Positions 47,675-57,920 of a stretch of DNA of 64,000 nucleotides are shown piece by piece. The DNA lies in assembly GCA_023079485.1 (NCBI GenBank), contig CM041084.1, positions 103,918,467 through 103,982,466 of the forward strand. Direction: 5' to 3'. Below the pieces are notes generated by a model. The model was not told where the DNA came from. It did no database searches and saw nothing but the letters and a program-made list of their open reading frames with translations. This stretch comes from Archilochus colubris (Eukaryota > Chordata > Aves > Apodiformes > Trochilidae). The position numbers were made by a program, and so were the translations under genes. Numbering within the stretch: the first letter of the stretch is position 1; every line of letters starts with the position of its first letter.

Positions 47675-47850
47675 TTACAGACTGCTCTCCTCTACTTCAT
47701 TCTCCTTCTCGGAGAGATTGCCAGTCCTGTCAGCATTATCCTCTCTGACACTTTGCTCTGAAAATATTTCAGGATCAGACATGCTTTCTTTGCTTTCACT
47801 GCCTATATTTCTGGAAGGGCCATCAACCAGACAATGTTTTGCACCCGAGT
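47675..47850 (-). other. Candidate C-terminal coding exon (unconfirmed)
   Basis: On the minus strand, a pyrimidine-rich stretch ends in 'catcag' at 47851-47856. From 47850 a frame (entered with two bases of a split codon) stays open for 57 codons to a TAA at 47675-47677. The predicted peptide is unlike random translation. It is rich in Ser, Glu, Asp, Asn and Lys, with no Trp or Tyr, contains 'SESKESMSDPEIFSEQ', and ends in V-E-E-S-S-L. That is typical of a disordered cytoplasmic tail, and S-S-L fits a class I PDZ-binding end. A second acceptor-like site ('cccttccag') lies inside. The antisense frame is also open, which weakens the case. I do not recognise the protein. A phase-compatible micro-exon candidate lies at 48613-48658. 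Confidence 0.3.
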
Positions 47851-48083
47851 CTGATGCCAGTGCCAGAACAGGGATGAGTTAGCAGCCACTTAGTCTGCAG
47901 AGTCCAGTACCAGCCTTGTTCTACAAACAGTAGCAAACCTGAAAATCCAGGGAAACAGGAAGCCTCTTGAAGTGCAAACCTTTCCCTTTATTCAGACCTT
48001 CTGGCTGTAGTTGCTGATGGAAAGGAATTTGCAGTGGGAATTGCAGATCAACCTAAATCTCCAACTAAATATAGGCTTTCAGT

Positions 48084-48121
48084 GGTGGGGGAAGGAGGGG
48101 AAATATAACGGGAAGGGGGGA
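48084..48121 (+). other. G-rich patch, possible G-quadruplex
   Basis: Runs of five, four, three and six Gs (gtggggg, aggggaaa, cgggaagggggg) fall within 38 bp, enough for a G4 on the plus strand. Confidence 0.55.
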
Positions 48122-51100
48122 GACCACGGACTACTCTTTTGACAGACAAAACCTATGTTGAGAGTAGGTAGGAATCATTAATTAATGATGAGCTTTCAAT
48201 AGCAGCTTTTATGTGTTTAAATGCTATGTAGAGCAAAGTTGAAACAATGGAAATTCTGTGTTGAGAAGGCATGTTAAAAAGCTGCGCGTGTTACAAAAAG
48301 AACACATGAAAGCACCAAATATTACTCACTGAGCAAAAATAAAATTACTGAGTCATAATCTTAAACAACTCTATAAAGAAAAGTTGCAGAATGCCTGGGA
48401 GGACTTAACTAATTCAATTAGTAGTCATTATATTCCAGTCAATGTAGTCTTCCTCTAACAGGCTTGGGAAACTGATGGGATGCCGATGGGACTTTGGTGT
48501 GAACTGCAGAGGAAGAGCATGTAATATAAGGGCTAAGTGTATATGATAATCTTCTACTCCCTCAGAACATGAAACATCTCAGCAATATGTCTTCAGCTCT
48601 CTCATCCCTTACCAACAAACTTTCTTTGTGAGAAGATGTAGCCCAAATCATGGACTTTCTGCAGATCTCAGTCAGAAATAGGCTCCAGGAAAGACTGAAG
48701 GAGTTGGGAGTTTCATCTTAGCTTATGTGAAAAGAATCAGGAACATAAACACAGTTTTCATTAAAAAAAAACAAAACAACAAACCAAACATAGCAGAGTA
48801 AAACCTGAAATTATTTTGCAAAAGTGCGATTCATGGCTCCTGGCCATCTGGACAGGGCCCAGCTCTGTCTTGTCCTCTGCATGATTTGGAGGTACTTCCA
48901 CTGTCAGTGAAGTGTTTGGAGAGTGTTCTGAGAGTGGCAAAGCTCCTGGTCAAGCCTGAACCTGGAACAGCACAGTTTCATGTTCAAAAGACCTCCAGAC
49001 ACACAGGTTTTCCCTGTCCCTCTTAGAGCATCTTCATACACTTTGTCCCCTCTGGTGGGAACCTTGCTGCCCCTTCAAAACCCAAATGTTCTTTTGGATT
49101 GTGGTAGATGTTTTAGGGGAGATACTGGGAAGAGCTCCAATGTCCAAAGGGTTTTTGAAGGCAGACCAAGTCTGTGCCTTGACATGTAAATGAGTGCTAA
49201 AAGATGCTTTCATGTCTACTGCTTCTATCCCCATTTAGGATAAGGAAAGATCCAAGGCTCTGCATGGGACCTAGGGGACTTGGAAGGGGAATTTTAAAGG
49301 TTTGAGCTAGTAAAGGTGGGTTGAACTTGGAACCAGCCCAAATACTGCATTGCTTCAGAGTTCCAGCTTGTATTCTGCATGTCACCTGAATGTAAACCCT
49401 AAAAGCAGTAAGATTTACAGTGCGAATTGCACTCGAATTGAGACTGACAAAATTTCAAGTGCCAGAAACTGCAGGTCTGGAGTTCTACCTTATGCAAGTA
49501 ATTTTGTTCTCATTATGATGCTCAGTATCTACTACTGCAGACTGGTTAATGTGAGGATCAGCTTGACACAGTGGTATGAAATATGGCAAAGGTGACAAAG
49601 TTATCTCTGCTCTTGTTTATTGCCTGAATGCAGTTCCAGTGTTTATAAGACAAAGAACAATATTCCAATAGCAGAAAAAAAAAAGACATTTAATTCAGTA
49701 GTGCATATGAATAATACTTGAAAAGACAAATAGTGTTTGGTTTAGTTAATATATTGCTCATTACTGAACCACAATACAGACATTTTTTAAAAGACTGCAA
49801 TCACCATGACAACCTGATAACATTTAGTCACATCATTTCCGAATATGATTATCCTCCTGAAAAACTTTTCTTTTTCATGAAAGCAGAGGGCAAATTTCAA
49901 GTCTGTGGTCTGTTCTTAAGATAACCTGTTTGTTCCCTCTTTGAAAAGCACTGAAATACAGTGGGAAAGTGCAAGGTGAAGTGAAAGCAAGATAAAAGCA
50001 GAAGAAGCGGACATGTATTAAAAGTGTAATCCCAAATTCAAGGAAAATATTGCTGTCCTACACTGCAAAACCCATGCAAGAGGGGTGATTTGCACATATA
50101 ATTTAGATTGCAGGGTTTACTTCTAGTAGGAGCTTCATCATGGTCTTGTGGTTGAGGTGGGGACAGGGGTTCAGCAGCAATCAGCAATCATTGCAGGACC
50201 AAAGGGAGATGGAGATCAAGAACCTTGGGAGCACTCATCTTTGCAATCCTTCAGTTGCCCAGCAGAAACAGCTGCCAGTGAGAACCCGCAGGACACTTCT
50301 GGGGTACCCCTTAGCCAAAGCCCTCTTGTCTCCATACTGACTTGTCCCTGGAACTCTGAAAGGCTTGGAATGCCTTGGGGCACTGGGCAGCAAATCATGC
50401 CACAGGGGTGCAGGACATGTTACTGTACTCAAAATAGTGGGGAGGATGCCTACCTTTTCTCCCATGTGCTGTGGCTAGACCAAGGGATGGTCACACTGGT
50501 GTACAAGGCACGGTGGCTGCAGTCCTAACACAATAAAAGCAGGTCAGCCCCCAGTAATTCCCTCCTGGGATAAAGGGAGGTCATGTTTCCCCATTTCCCT
50601 GAGAACATTACCTACTTCATTTTCTGCAGCAAACTACTATAAGAGTACAGTAGCTTACGTCCTCTTGCAGCTAACATAGCTAAGTGACATGGTTTGATAA
50701 ATAGGTTGAATTTATCAGTAACCTTTGCTGTCTTACACTGATTTACTATCATCATCTCAGGCACTGCCAAATTATTATTTTATTGGGAAGGAAAATAGAG
50801 GTACCACAAAGTGACACTTACTCCTAAGAAGAATTTGGCAGGCAGCCGTGATAAGAAGGACTCAGTGGCCTGAGTCTGATCCTCCCAGAGGGACTGCTGC
50901 AGTGTGAGGATTCCCTTACTAGGATACAGCAGAAGTGGAGCCTGCAGCCCCCCTTGGCTGGCGTCAGGGGCATCTTGCTAGGTTAATGTGTTTTGGGTGA
51001 AGAGTTTGCAGACTCCAAATGGATGCAAACTTGTAATTGCCTGCTTAATTAATTGTGATCTCCTGACAGAAATTGTTGCAATTAGATGGTTAAGCATTGG

Positions 51101-53511
51101 TGCTTCTGGTCCAGGCAAGATGACTTTTGGAAAACGCACTAGTCAAGAACTGCAGAAAGCCAAGGAGAGAGAATGTAGAGACTGTTGGCAGCTGTTTGGT
51201 CTAAGAATCCAAATTAATTGAATTCATATCAAGGAGGGAAATAATGCACTTTTAGTGTCCAAGTGAATAGACATAAGGAACACAAACCCATGATTTGAAT
51301 TCAGAATGCTTTGGATTTTGGATTTGGATTGATTTATGAAGGCATGGGGCCATCTGTCTTGGTTATATTTGGCACTGATTCTTTGCACCATTATTTCTGA
51401 CTTCTGGGCTGCACAGGGCAAAAAAGTCACCCCCAGACCTGGTTTTCATGGAAACTTGGGATGCCATTTCCCCCTGGAGGTGGTTGGTACTGGTGGAAGT
51501 CTGAGCAAACTGCTACCTTGCTTCACACCTGGTTTTATATGAGAACGAGTGGGATGGGGAGACTTCATAAGGACTTTCAATAATGGCAGTGATGTGTAAG
51601 ACCTCCCCCATTATTATCCTGACTGCAACACAACACAGTTAAGAGCTTGAACATGGAAAGGAAAATGGGTGAACAGTCTGAAGCAAGACAGTGTTGCCAG
51701 GGCTCATGTTGAGAGGGCATTTGGGGAGCCAAACCTGAAGAGCACAGACATCCAACATCTTCAGTGGGTGCTCTGCAGTGCCACAGGTGGCTTGGGGGCA
51801 CAGGCATTTGCTCCCAGACTGATCATTGCTGACAGAAAAGCACACCATGCCTCCAAGCCATTTAACAGACTGCCAGGACACCAGCTTCCTGTGGTAGAAA
51901 TAAACCAACCCCCAAATACTCCTTTTAACTGCTGTCTCTGCGTTGTGGAGAAAGCATGGCTGTGCTTACATGGATGTTGCCCAAACACGTGAGCACTTGT
52001 GGCAGGGGACTGGGGCATGGTTTGTCTCTGCAGATCCCTTGCCTTGGCATTGTATGTGTAGATACCACGAAAGGCTGTGCACATCCAGGTGTTAGGGGCT
52101 TTAGTGTGCCTGCAGTTGTTCTCAGTGGGATCACGCTGCAACATGAGCATAATTTAACCAAAACACTTTTGGCACTCATCAGAGAAGGTGGCAGAGGGCA
52201 AGCGGCAAACAACATGGTGTTTCTATGTGGGCTTCTCTCACAGGCTCTGGCAGGCTGCTGAAGTGAGTTTCTTCCCCATCTCTGCACAGGGATGGTATTT
52301 GGGAGTGTGCAATCCAAGGCAATGCACCTCTGTGCCAGGCACCAGCCTCTGAATTCTCAAATAGATGCTGAGCTCCACTTGGCCCTCTGCACAGTGGGAG
52401 TGGGAAAAAGGGTCAGGGTTTCTTATCTCTTATTTCATAATTTCATTGCAATATTGTGGCTGATTAAGTACTTGAGAATGACTTTTCATGCAATTTTGGT
52501 TTTGCAAGCTCCTTAGGGACAGGTCCTTGTAGCCTGTGTTGCTCCATTTCAGAAGGAATAAAGGGGGTTATGTTAAACTGCTCTTCAGGAATTATATTTA
52601 TGAAAACCCCATACAATTATTCAAAACTCCCTTCCATATGCTTTTAATGCCACCATGCTAACCTTCTTCTGTTTTTTAAAGATAAAAATCTTCACTTCTG
52701 AGCTAAGGACGAAGATCCAGCCCAGAACTGTACATTTCATAGGAATTATAAACTCCTCAAGACAAGTGGCTCTAGCGGAAACAAAAACAACTCTGTAATG
52801 GTAGCAGGTGCAAAATGAAGCAGTACATTAAAAATAGCCTGGCTGCATTCTCCAGTGGCATGAGTTCTACGTACATATCACTCCAAAATAATCCATTTAT
52901 CCTTTCTCCCCATGGTTACAAGGAGCCAGTGCTTTGCTCTGTATCCTGGGGCAGGGCTGTGAGAATGGAAGCAAAACCGCAGCCCGCCAGCCAGGCGCTC
53001 CCCTCTGCCTTCCTTTTAACATCAACATTTTTTCCCTGGCTTCTCCCTCCTGCAGGTGGGGGAAGGACTTCCAAGAAGACCAAAATGTGTCTCTTCAGCC
53101 TCTGATAAGGGTTGACTTTATTTCTCAGGGTATAAGGTTAGTTTGCATTTTCCTAAGGATGAATTTGGCTCTGGCACTGCTTCTGTTGGAGGATTTAGTG
53201 ATCATGAGCCACTCTGAAGTTCTGAGAGCTGAGCTGCTTCCTAGGAAAAAAGCATAATTCTCCTCTAAATTGCCAACATTTAGCAGCACAACCAAACTTT
53301 CACAGCCTCCACCCAGTGTTTCTGCAACTTCTGCCATTTCCTCTCCAGGCCCAAACTCTCACTTCATCCCTGGCTTTACTTCTTTTGTTTAGGACTGCTT
53401 TTTAGTGTGATCTGGTGACATCACAGGATAATTTTTTTTCAGCATTCCTCTCCCTGTTTGTGTTTGCTAGTCAACTACTCGTGACAGCTGATTCAAAAGT
53501 GATGATGGTCA

Positions 53512-53539
53512 TAAAGTCATGGAGCTAAAGTCATGGAGC
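53512..53539 (+). repeat. Exact 14 bp tandem duplication
   Basis: 'taaagtcatggagc' occurs twice, back to back, without mismatch. This suggests a recent slippage or duplication event. Confidence 0.9.
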
Positions 53540-54654
53540 GCAGTTTCGGAGCCTCTGGATCCATCTTATGGGCAGACTTATCCAAGTGAGGTTTTCATTT
53601 GCCTCTTCTTTGCTGAGGGTTCCTCTATGTCTTGGTTGCCTGCAAGGGTATTAATTTTTCTAATGAGGGGAAACATCTGAATCAAAAATTTTCAGACAAA
53701 ATGAAAACTTGCAAATAGTTCATTCTCATGCTTTTTGTTAGGCTGTGGAAAGACCTAACAGACATCATTTTAATACTGTTAATAAAGGTAGCCTTTGGAA
53801 ATTGAGTTGTCAATCAGATAAATTTATTCCTTCTCTCTTTGCTCAGTTCTCATCCCAGTGTGTTTACCTCAGCAGACAAGTGTGTTACACCAAAAAGAAG
53901 ACCTGGAACAGACCAACTGACCCAAATCCTAGTCATTTCAGTGGGGGCAGGGTTCCTCTGTAGACTTCAGCCTTTTAGCAAACCAGTTTGTGTCTCTGCT
54001 GCTGACTTTACCTCAGACAGGGTCTGTCAAGCCAGGGATTCAGAGGACGTCAATGAAGTTCATCTGCTGACGGCTGAACATTTTGTTATCAAGATGAATG
54101 TTTCACTGGGCATTTCGCAGCAGCTTTTCAGCTGCAGTTGCTGAGCCCAGAGATATGAGGCCCTTGTTGCTGTTGTTTTATACCGGGCATCATAAATCAA
54201 CTCTCTGAGCCTAAAACAGCTTGTCACAGCTTAGTGCTGTCCTGTATGCAGGTCTGAGTTACTTGCTGTCCTGAGGACTTTTCCATGGAAATGAAGGTGG
54301 TCTTGGTGCTTAGGGGGACCGACTCCTGCCTCTGTCCTTGCCCTAGGGGTACGTATGGCAAAGCTCAGCTCTTGCAGCCCCAGGGACCTGCCTCTCCCTC
54401 CCAGGGATCATCTGTCCTGGGCTGGATAATGGTCAGGTCAGCATGAGCAAGTAAGTCACTTGTGGAGCTGCATGAGGGGACACTTTCACATGCTGTGGTT
54501 TACCCACAAGCAACAAACATAGCTAAATTGCCTGAAATAATAACAGCTTTTCAAAGCACGAGATGTTTGGAGGAGTGAATTTGACTCCGTGGCTGAACAC
54601 TGAGTTTTTATCCTTTTTTTTTTTTTAGGTTAGAAGATAAGATGGTGAGGGGAG

Positions 54655-54678
54655 TATTTATTTATTTATTTATTTATA
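54655..54678 (+). repeat. (ATTT)n simple repeat
   Basis: Five to six ATTT units, preceded 30 bp upstream by a 13-base T run at 54614-54626. Confidence 0.9.
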
Positions 54679-55510
54679 TCACATACTAATTCTCAGCCTT
54701 CTAGGAGGCTACATGCCAAGCCTCATGGGAAGCCAAGTTTGACTCCCCATTAAGTGGTTCCTGTGTGGGGCTACACTCTGAGAGCTGGACCTTGGTTGTT
54801 TGGCTCAATATTTATGATACTCTACAGTGGTGAAGAGAAAATATTTTGCCTGCCCACACGCTCAGGTCACCTGGCCTGACCACCAACACATGGACTTTGG
54901 GTGCTCAGGGACTCCACTGAGTCCAAATCAAGAGTTTAATTTGTAGCTCCAGTCTTGACCATCAGCATTTGCATCCTTCTGGAGACACCAGCAAAGCAAC
55001 CAGAGGTACTGGCCAGCACTTGGTTAGCCAGTCTTTACTGGCAGACAGTTAACATAACGAAGCCCTTCCCTGTGGCTGAAGATTTCTGTAAGCTTGGAGG
55101 CCTTATTCGTATTCCAAATCCATGCTTTGTTTATATTTTCTTTGTCCTGAACAAAAATTGGCCCCATTGTGTGGGAGCAACACTGGAAAAGAAAAACAAG
55201 AAACATCCACTGAGAGAAAATGGATATTGTGGGAGCTGAGGAAATGCACATACTTTACTGATTCCATTTTCTGATGATGTCAGAGTCAAAGAATATCGCT
55301 TAAAAAAAACCACCAAAAACCCAACCTCGGCAACTTGGAATCAAAAGCTCTGTTCATCACAGTCTCTTGTTAAAAGAAGAAATGTAAACAATCTCCCTTG
55401 CCACTCCCCGCCCTACCCCCAACCTCCAAGAAATGAAATCTGGCTCCATTTGGATGGACCCTTGGATGGAATCAAGGGTATGTCTCCAGGGAGGGAGGCG
55501 TTAATGTACC

Positions 55511-55539
55511 GGGGGAGGCATGGGAAGGGGGTGGGGGGG
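55511..55539 (+). other. G-rich patch, strong G-quadruplex candidate
   Basis: Four G runs of 5, 3, 5 and 7 bases, separated by loops of 6, 2 and 1 nt, satisfy the usual G3+N1-7 pattern on the plus strand. Confidence 0.7.
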
Positions 55540-55980
55540 ACAGGAAAATTTGATTGTGCTATGTGAAATGCAGAGATTCAAGCTGCTGCTTTTCATGGAG
55601 GCTGAAGAAGGGCGGCCTGACACTTTACAGATTGGGTGTAATACACAGGAAATTTGTCCTTTCTGCCAGAGCAGTCTAGGGATAGGGCTACCCCCGCTCC
55701 CCCCCAGCCACTTTGCCTGGCTGGTAAAAGCTCAAGAGAAAAGGGTTAAATAAATGTTTGTGATATGATAAGGTGCTTGTTTATTCAAGGGATGACAGAT
55801 TATTGGCTCCCAAGGCAGGGTTGAAAAATAGTACAAAGGAGCTGGCGTTCCCTTCACTGATGTGATTTCCTCCTAAGGTTTTGCTCTTTGGTAGGAACAA
55901 TATGCGCTGGGAATTAAGAGGGATGACTTTATTTCAGACTGGAACAGACAGACTATGAGCTGCTTTCTGGAGTCACTGAC

Positions 55981-56065
55981 TCTGTTTTTGTTTTTGTGGG
56001 CTGGATTATTTTTTTTAGGTTTTTTTTTCTTTCTTTTTTTTCTTTCCTGCTCAACTTCTCTCTAA
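55981..56065 (+). repeat. T-rich tract
   Basis: A T-dominated tract with scattered G and C: gtttttgtttttg, eight Ts, nine Ts, eight Ts, then ctttcctgc. No exon border could be supported at its end. Confidence 0.75.
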
Positions 56066-57486
56066 CTCTTTGAAAATGGGGTTATCTCCCATCCAAGAGG
56101 AACACCCAGCATGGCAGGCTGACTAGAACACTTCAGATTAGGGGTTTGACCCTTTTACTTTGTACATAATTTTCTATTTTATCACCATGTCTCTAAGGCT
56201 AGCTCCTGCTTCACCGCCCTTGGATAAGAGCTCAGGTCCCAGCCTAGCACTGCACATAGGTCAATAAAAGCCAGGCCTTACAGCAGAGCTTACAGCTGCC
56301 AGAGGGTTACATGCACTTCTTGTAGGCTGAATTTGCTGCTTGCAAAACCACTGGTGAAATCCCAAGCAGCTTGCTTTTATTTGAAGGCAGGAGACAGGCA
56401 CTGAGCTGCAGGGGAGCCACTGGGACTGTACCCCTGGGAGGGATGCTGCTTCAGGACCATGGGGACAGGGCACAGTGCCTCTCACCCAGATAGCCCTGAG
56501 TATCTGAGCTTTGAGCTGATCCTGTCTACAACTTGTAGGTAAAGAGAAAAGGTGCCTCTTCACACCAGTTTCGGATGTCCTAAAATGGTCTTCCTCCCAG
56601 TGCAGGTTGGGGTGAGCTCCTCCCTCTGCCCTGAAATATGTGATGCTGAGGGGCTGGGGAGGACCTCATGGAGAAGGGTACTGCCTAGTGGTGGGGCTCT
56701 AAAATTATGCAGCTATTTGGGACTGGCAATGATGGCAGCAAAGCCCAGACATTCTGTGAGAGCATCTGCACATTGTAGGGAGGTGAGGATTTGGGTGACA
56801 GTGAGTGTTTCCCACCACTTATATCACCCTGAAAATGAGTTGCCAGCTGAATGCCTTCAGCTCCAGGATTATGCTCCAGCAGTGCCATCAGCCAGGGGAG
56901 CTCCCCACGTTGAACTTCACATAATCAGTTCAAATACACATTGTCTGGTCACAATACAGGGAAAGACAAGGAGAGGATTTCTCACCAGCACAAGACAAGC
57001 GTGACAGCTTGGCAGCAGGGATGGTGATGGAGATGTGGCTCTGTCGGCATCAGCACCCAGGCTGTCACCCAGAGGTGCAGCCATGATGTTCAAGCTGGTG
57101 GAGTCAGAGTGCTTTATATGCCACGGAGGGAGCATGCTAGCAGCTGTTCATTGGGAAAACCAGGCAGTGGTTCCCATGATCCTAGTGTAAATGACAGTTA
57201 AGCCACACATTTGTTTTCAATGCTTGGATCTGGCGCTGGATTCCTTTTTGAATGAAAACTATGCCAAACATCTTTTATAATTTTTTTTTCCTCAAGCAAA
57301 TATGTGAGCAATCCAGCAGAGGAGTGCCAGAAACATTTTCTTTCCTTCCTAAGAAGTGGGGTAAAGAAAAACAAAACAAAACAAACAACCACCACACACA
57401 TGCATACAACATATTTTATTTAAAGGCTTAAAAGAGGCCAAGTGTCTTTAAACAGTGGTAGGACCGGGCTGTTGAACTCTGCTCCA

Positions 57487-57504
57487 GTGTGTGTGTGTGT
57501 GTGT
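57487..57504 (+). repeat. (GT)9 dinucleotide microsatellite
   Basis: Nine GT units, followed by further scattered TGTG elements to 57541. It lies 130 bp upstream of the purine pentanucleotide array. Confidence 0.9.
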
Positions 57505-57619
57505 ATTTGCAAGACAGGGGAGATTAAATGTATGTGTGTGTGCAGTATGCATGGAAAGCCTTTCACACTATCATGTTCTTTCAGGTACTGCATGCCTTAC
57601 AAATAAATACACATACATA

Positions 57620-57920
57620 AAAAGGAAGAAAAAAAAAAAGGAAAGGGAAGGGAAGGGAAGGGAAGGGAAGGGAAGGGAAGGGAAGGGAAGGGAAGGAAGG
57701 GAAGGGAAGAGAAGAGAAGAGAAGAGAAGAGAAGAGAAGAGAAGAGAAGAGAAGAGAAGAGAAGAGAAGAGAAGAGAAGAGAAGAGAAGAGAAGAGAAGA
57801 GAAGAGAAGAGAAGAGAAGAGAAGAGAAGAGAAGAGAAGAGAAGAGAAGAGAAGAGAAGAGAAGAGAAGAGAAGAGAAGAGAAGAGAAGAGAAGAGAAGA
57901 GAAGAGAAGAGAAGAAGAGA
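57620..57920 (+). repeat. Compound polypurine array (AAGGG)n-(AAGAG)n
   Basis: An A-rich start (57620-57640) is followed by about 13 AAGGG pentamers (57641-57708, with one 4 bp unit near 57692). The array then switches abruptly to about 43 perfect AAGAG pentamers (57706-57920). It is pure purine throughout. The long open frames on both strands (REEKR- or LLFSS-type repeats) are the microsatellite read in three frames, not genes. Confidence 0.97.

Larger units (their letters stand above)
47851..57619. other. Non-coding sequence, no supported gene
   Basis: Nearly ten kilobases of unique sequence. Frames of 107-150 codons at 50148-50528, 51669-51992, 51761-52150, 51925-52317 and 56552-57004 overlap antisense frames and show no domain. 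If the minus-strand exon at 47.7 kb is real, this stretch would be its intron(s). I could identify only short, weak exon candidates in it. G-quadruplex-prone patches lie at 48084-48121 and 55511-55539. Confidence 0.45.

Noticed and set aside
51336..51542. 68-codon ORF beginning with a signal-peptide-like segment
   Set aside because: Hydrophobic N-terminus only. The start context is poor (T at -3), and there is no domain or conserved cysteine pattern after it.
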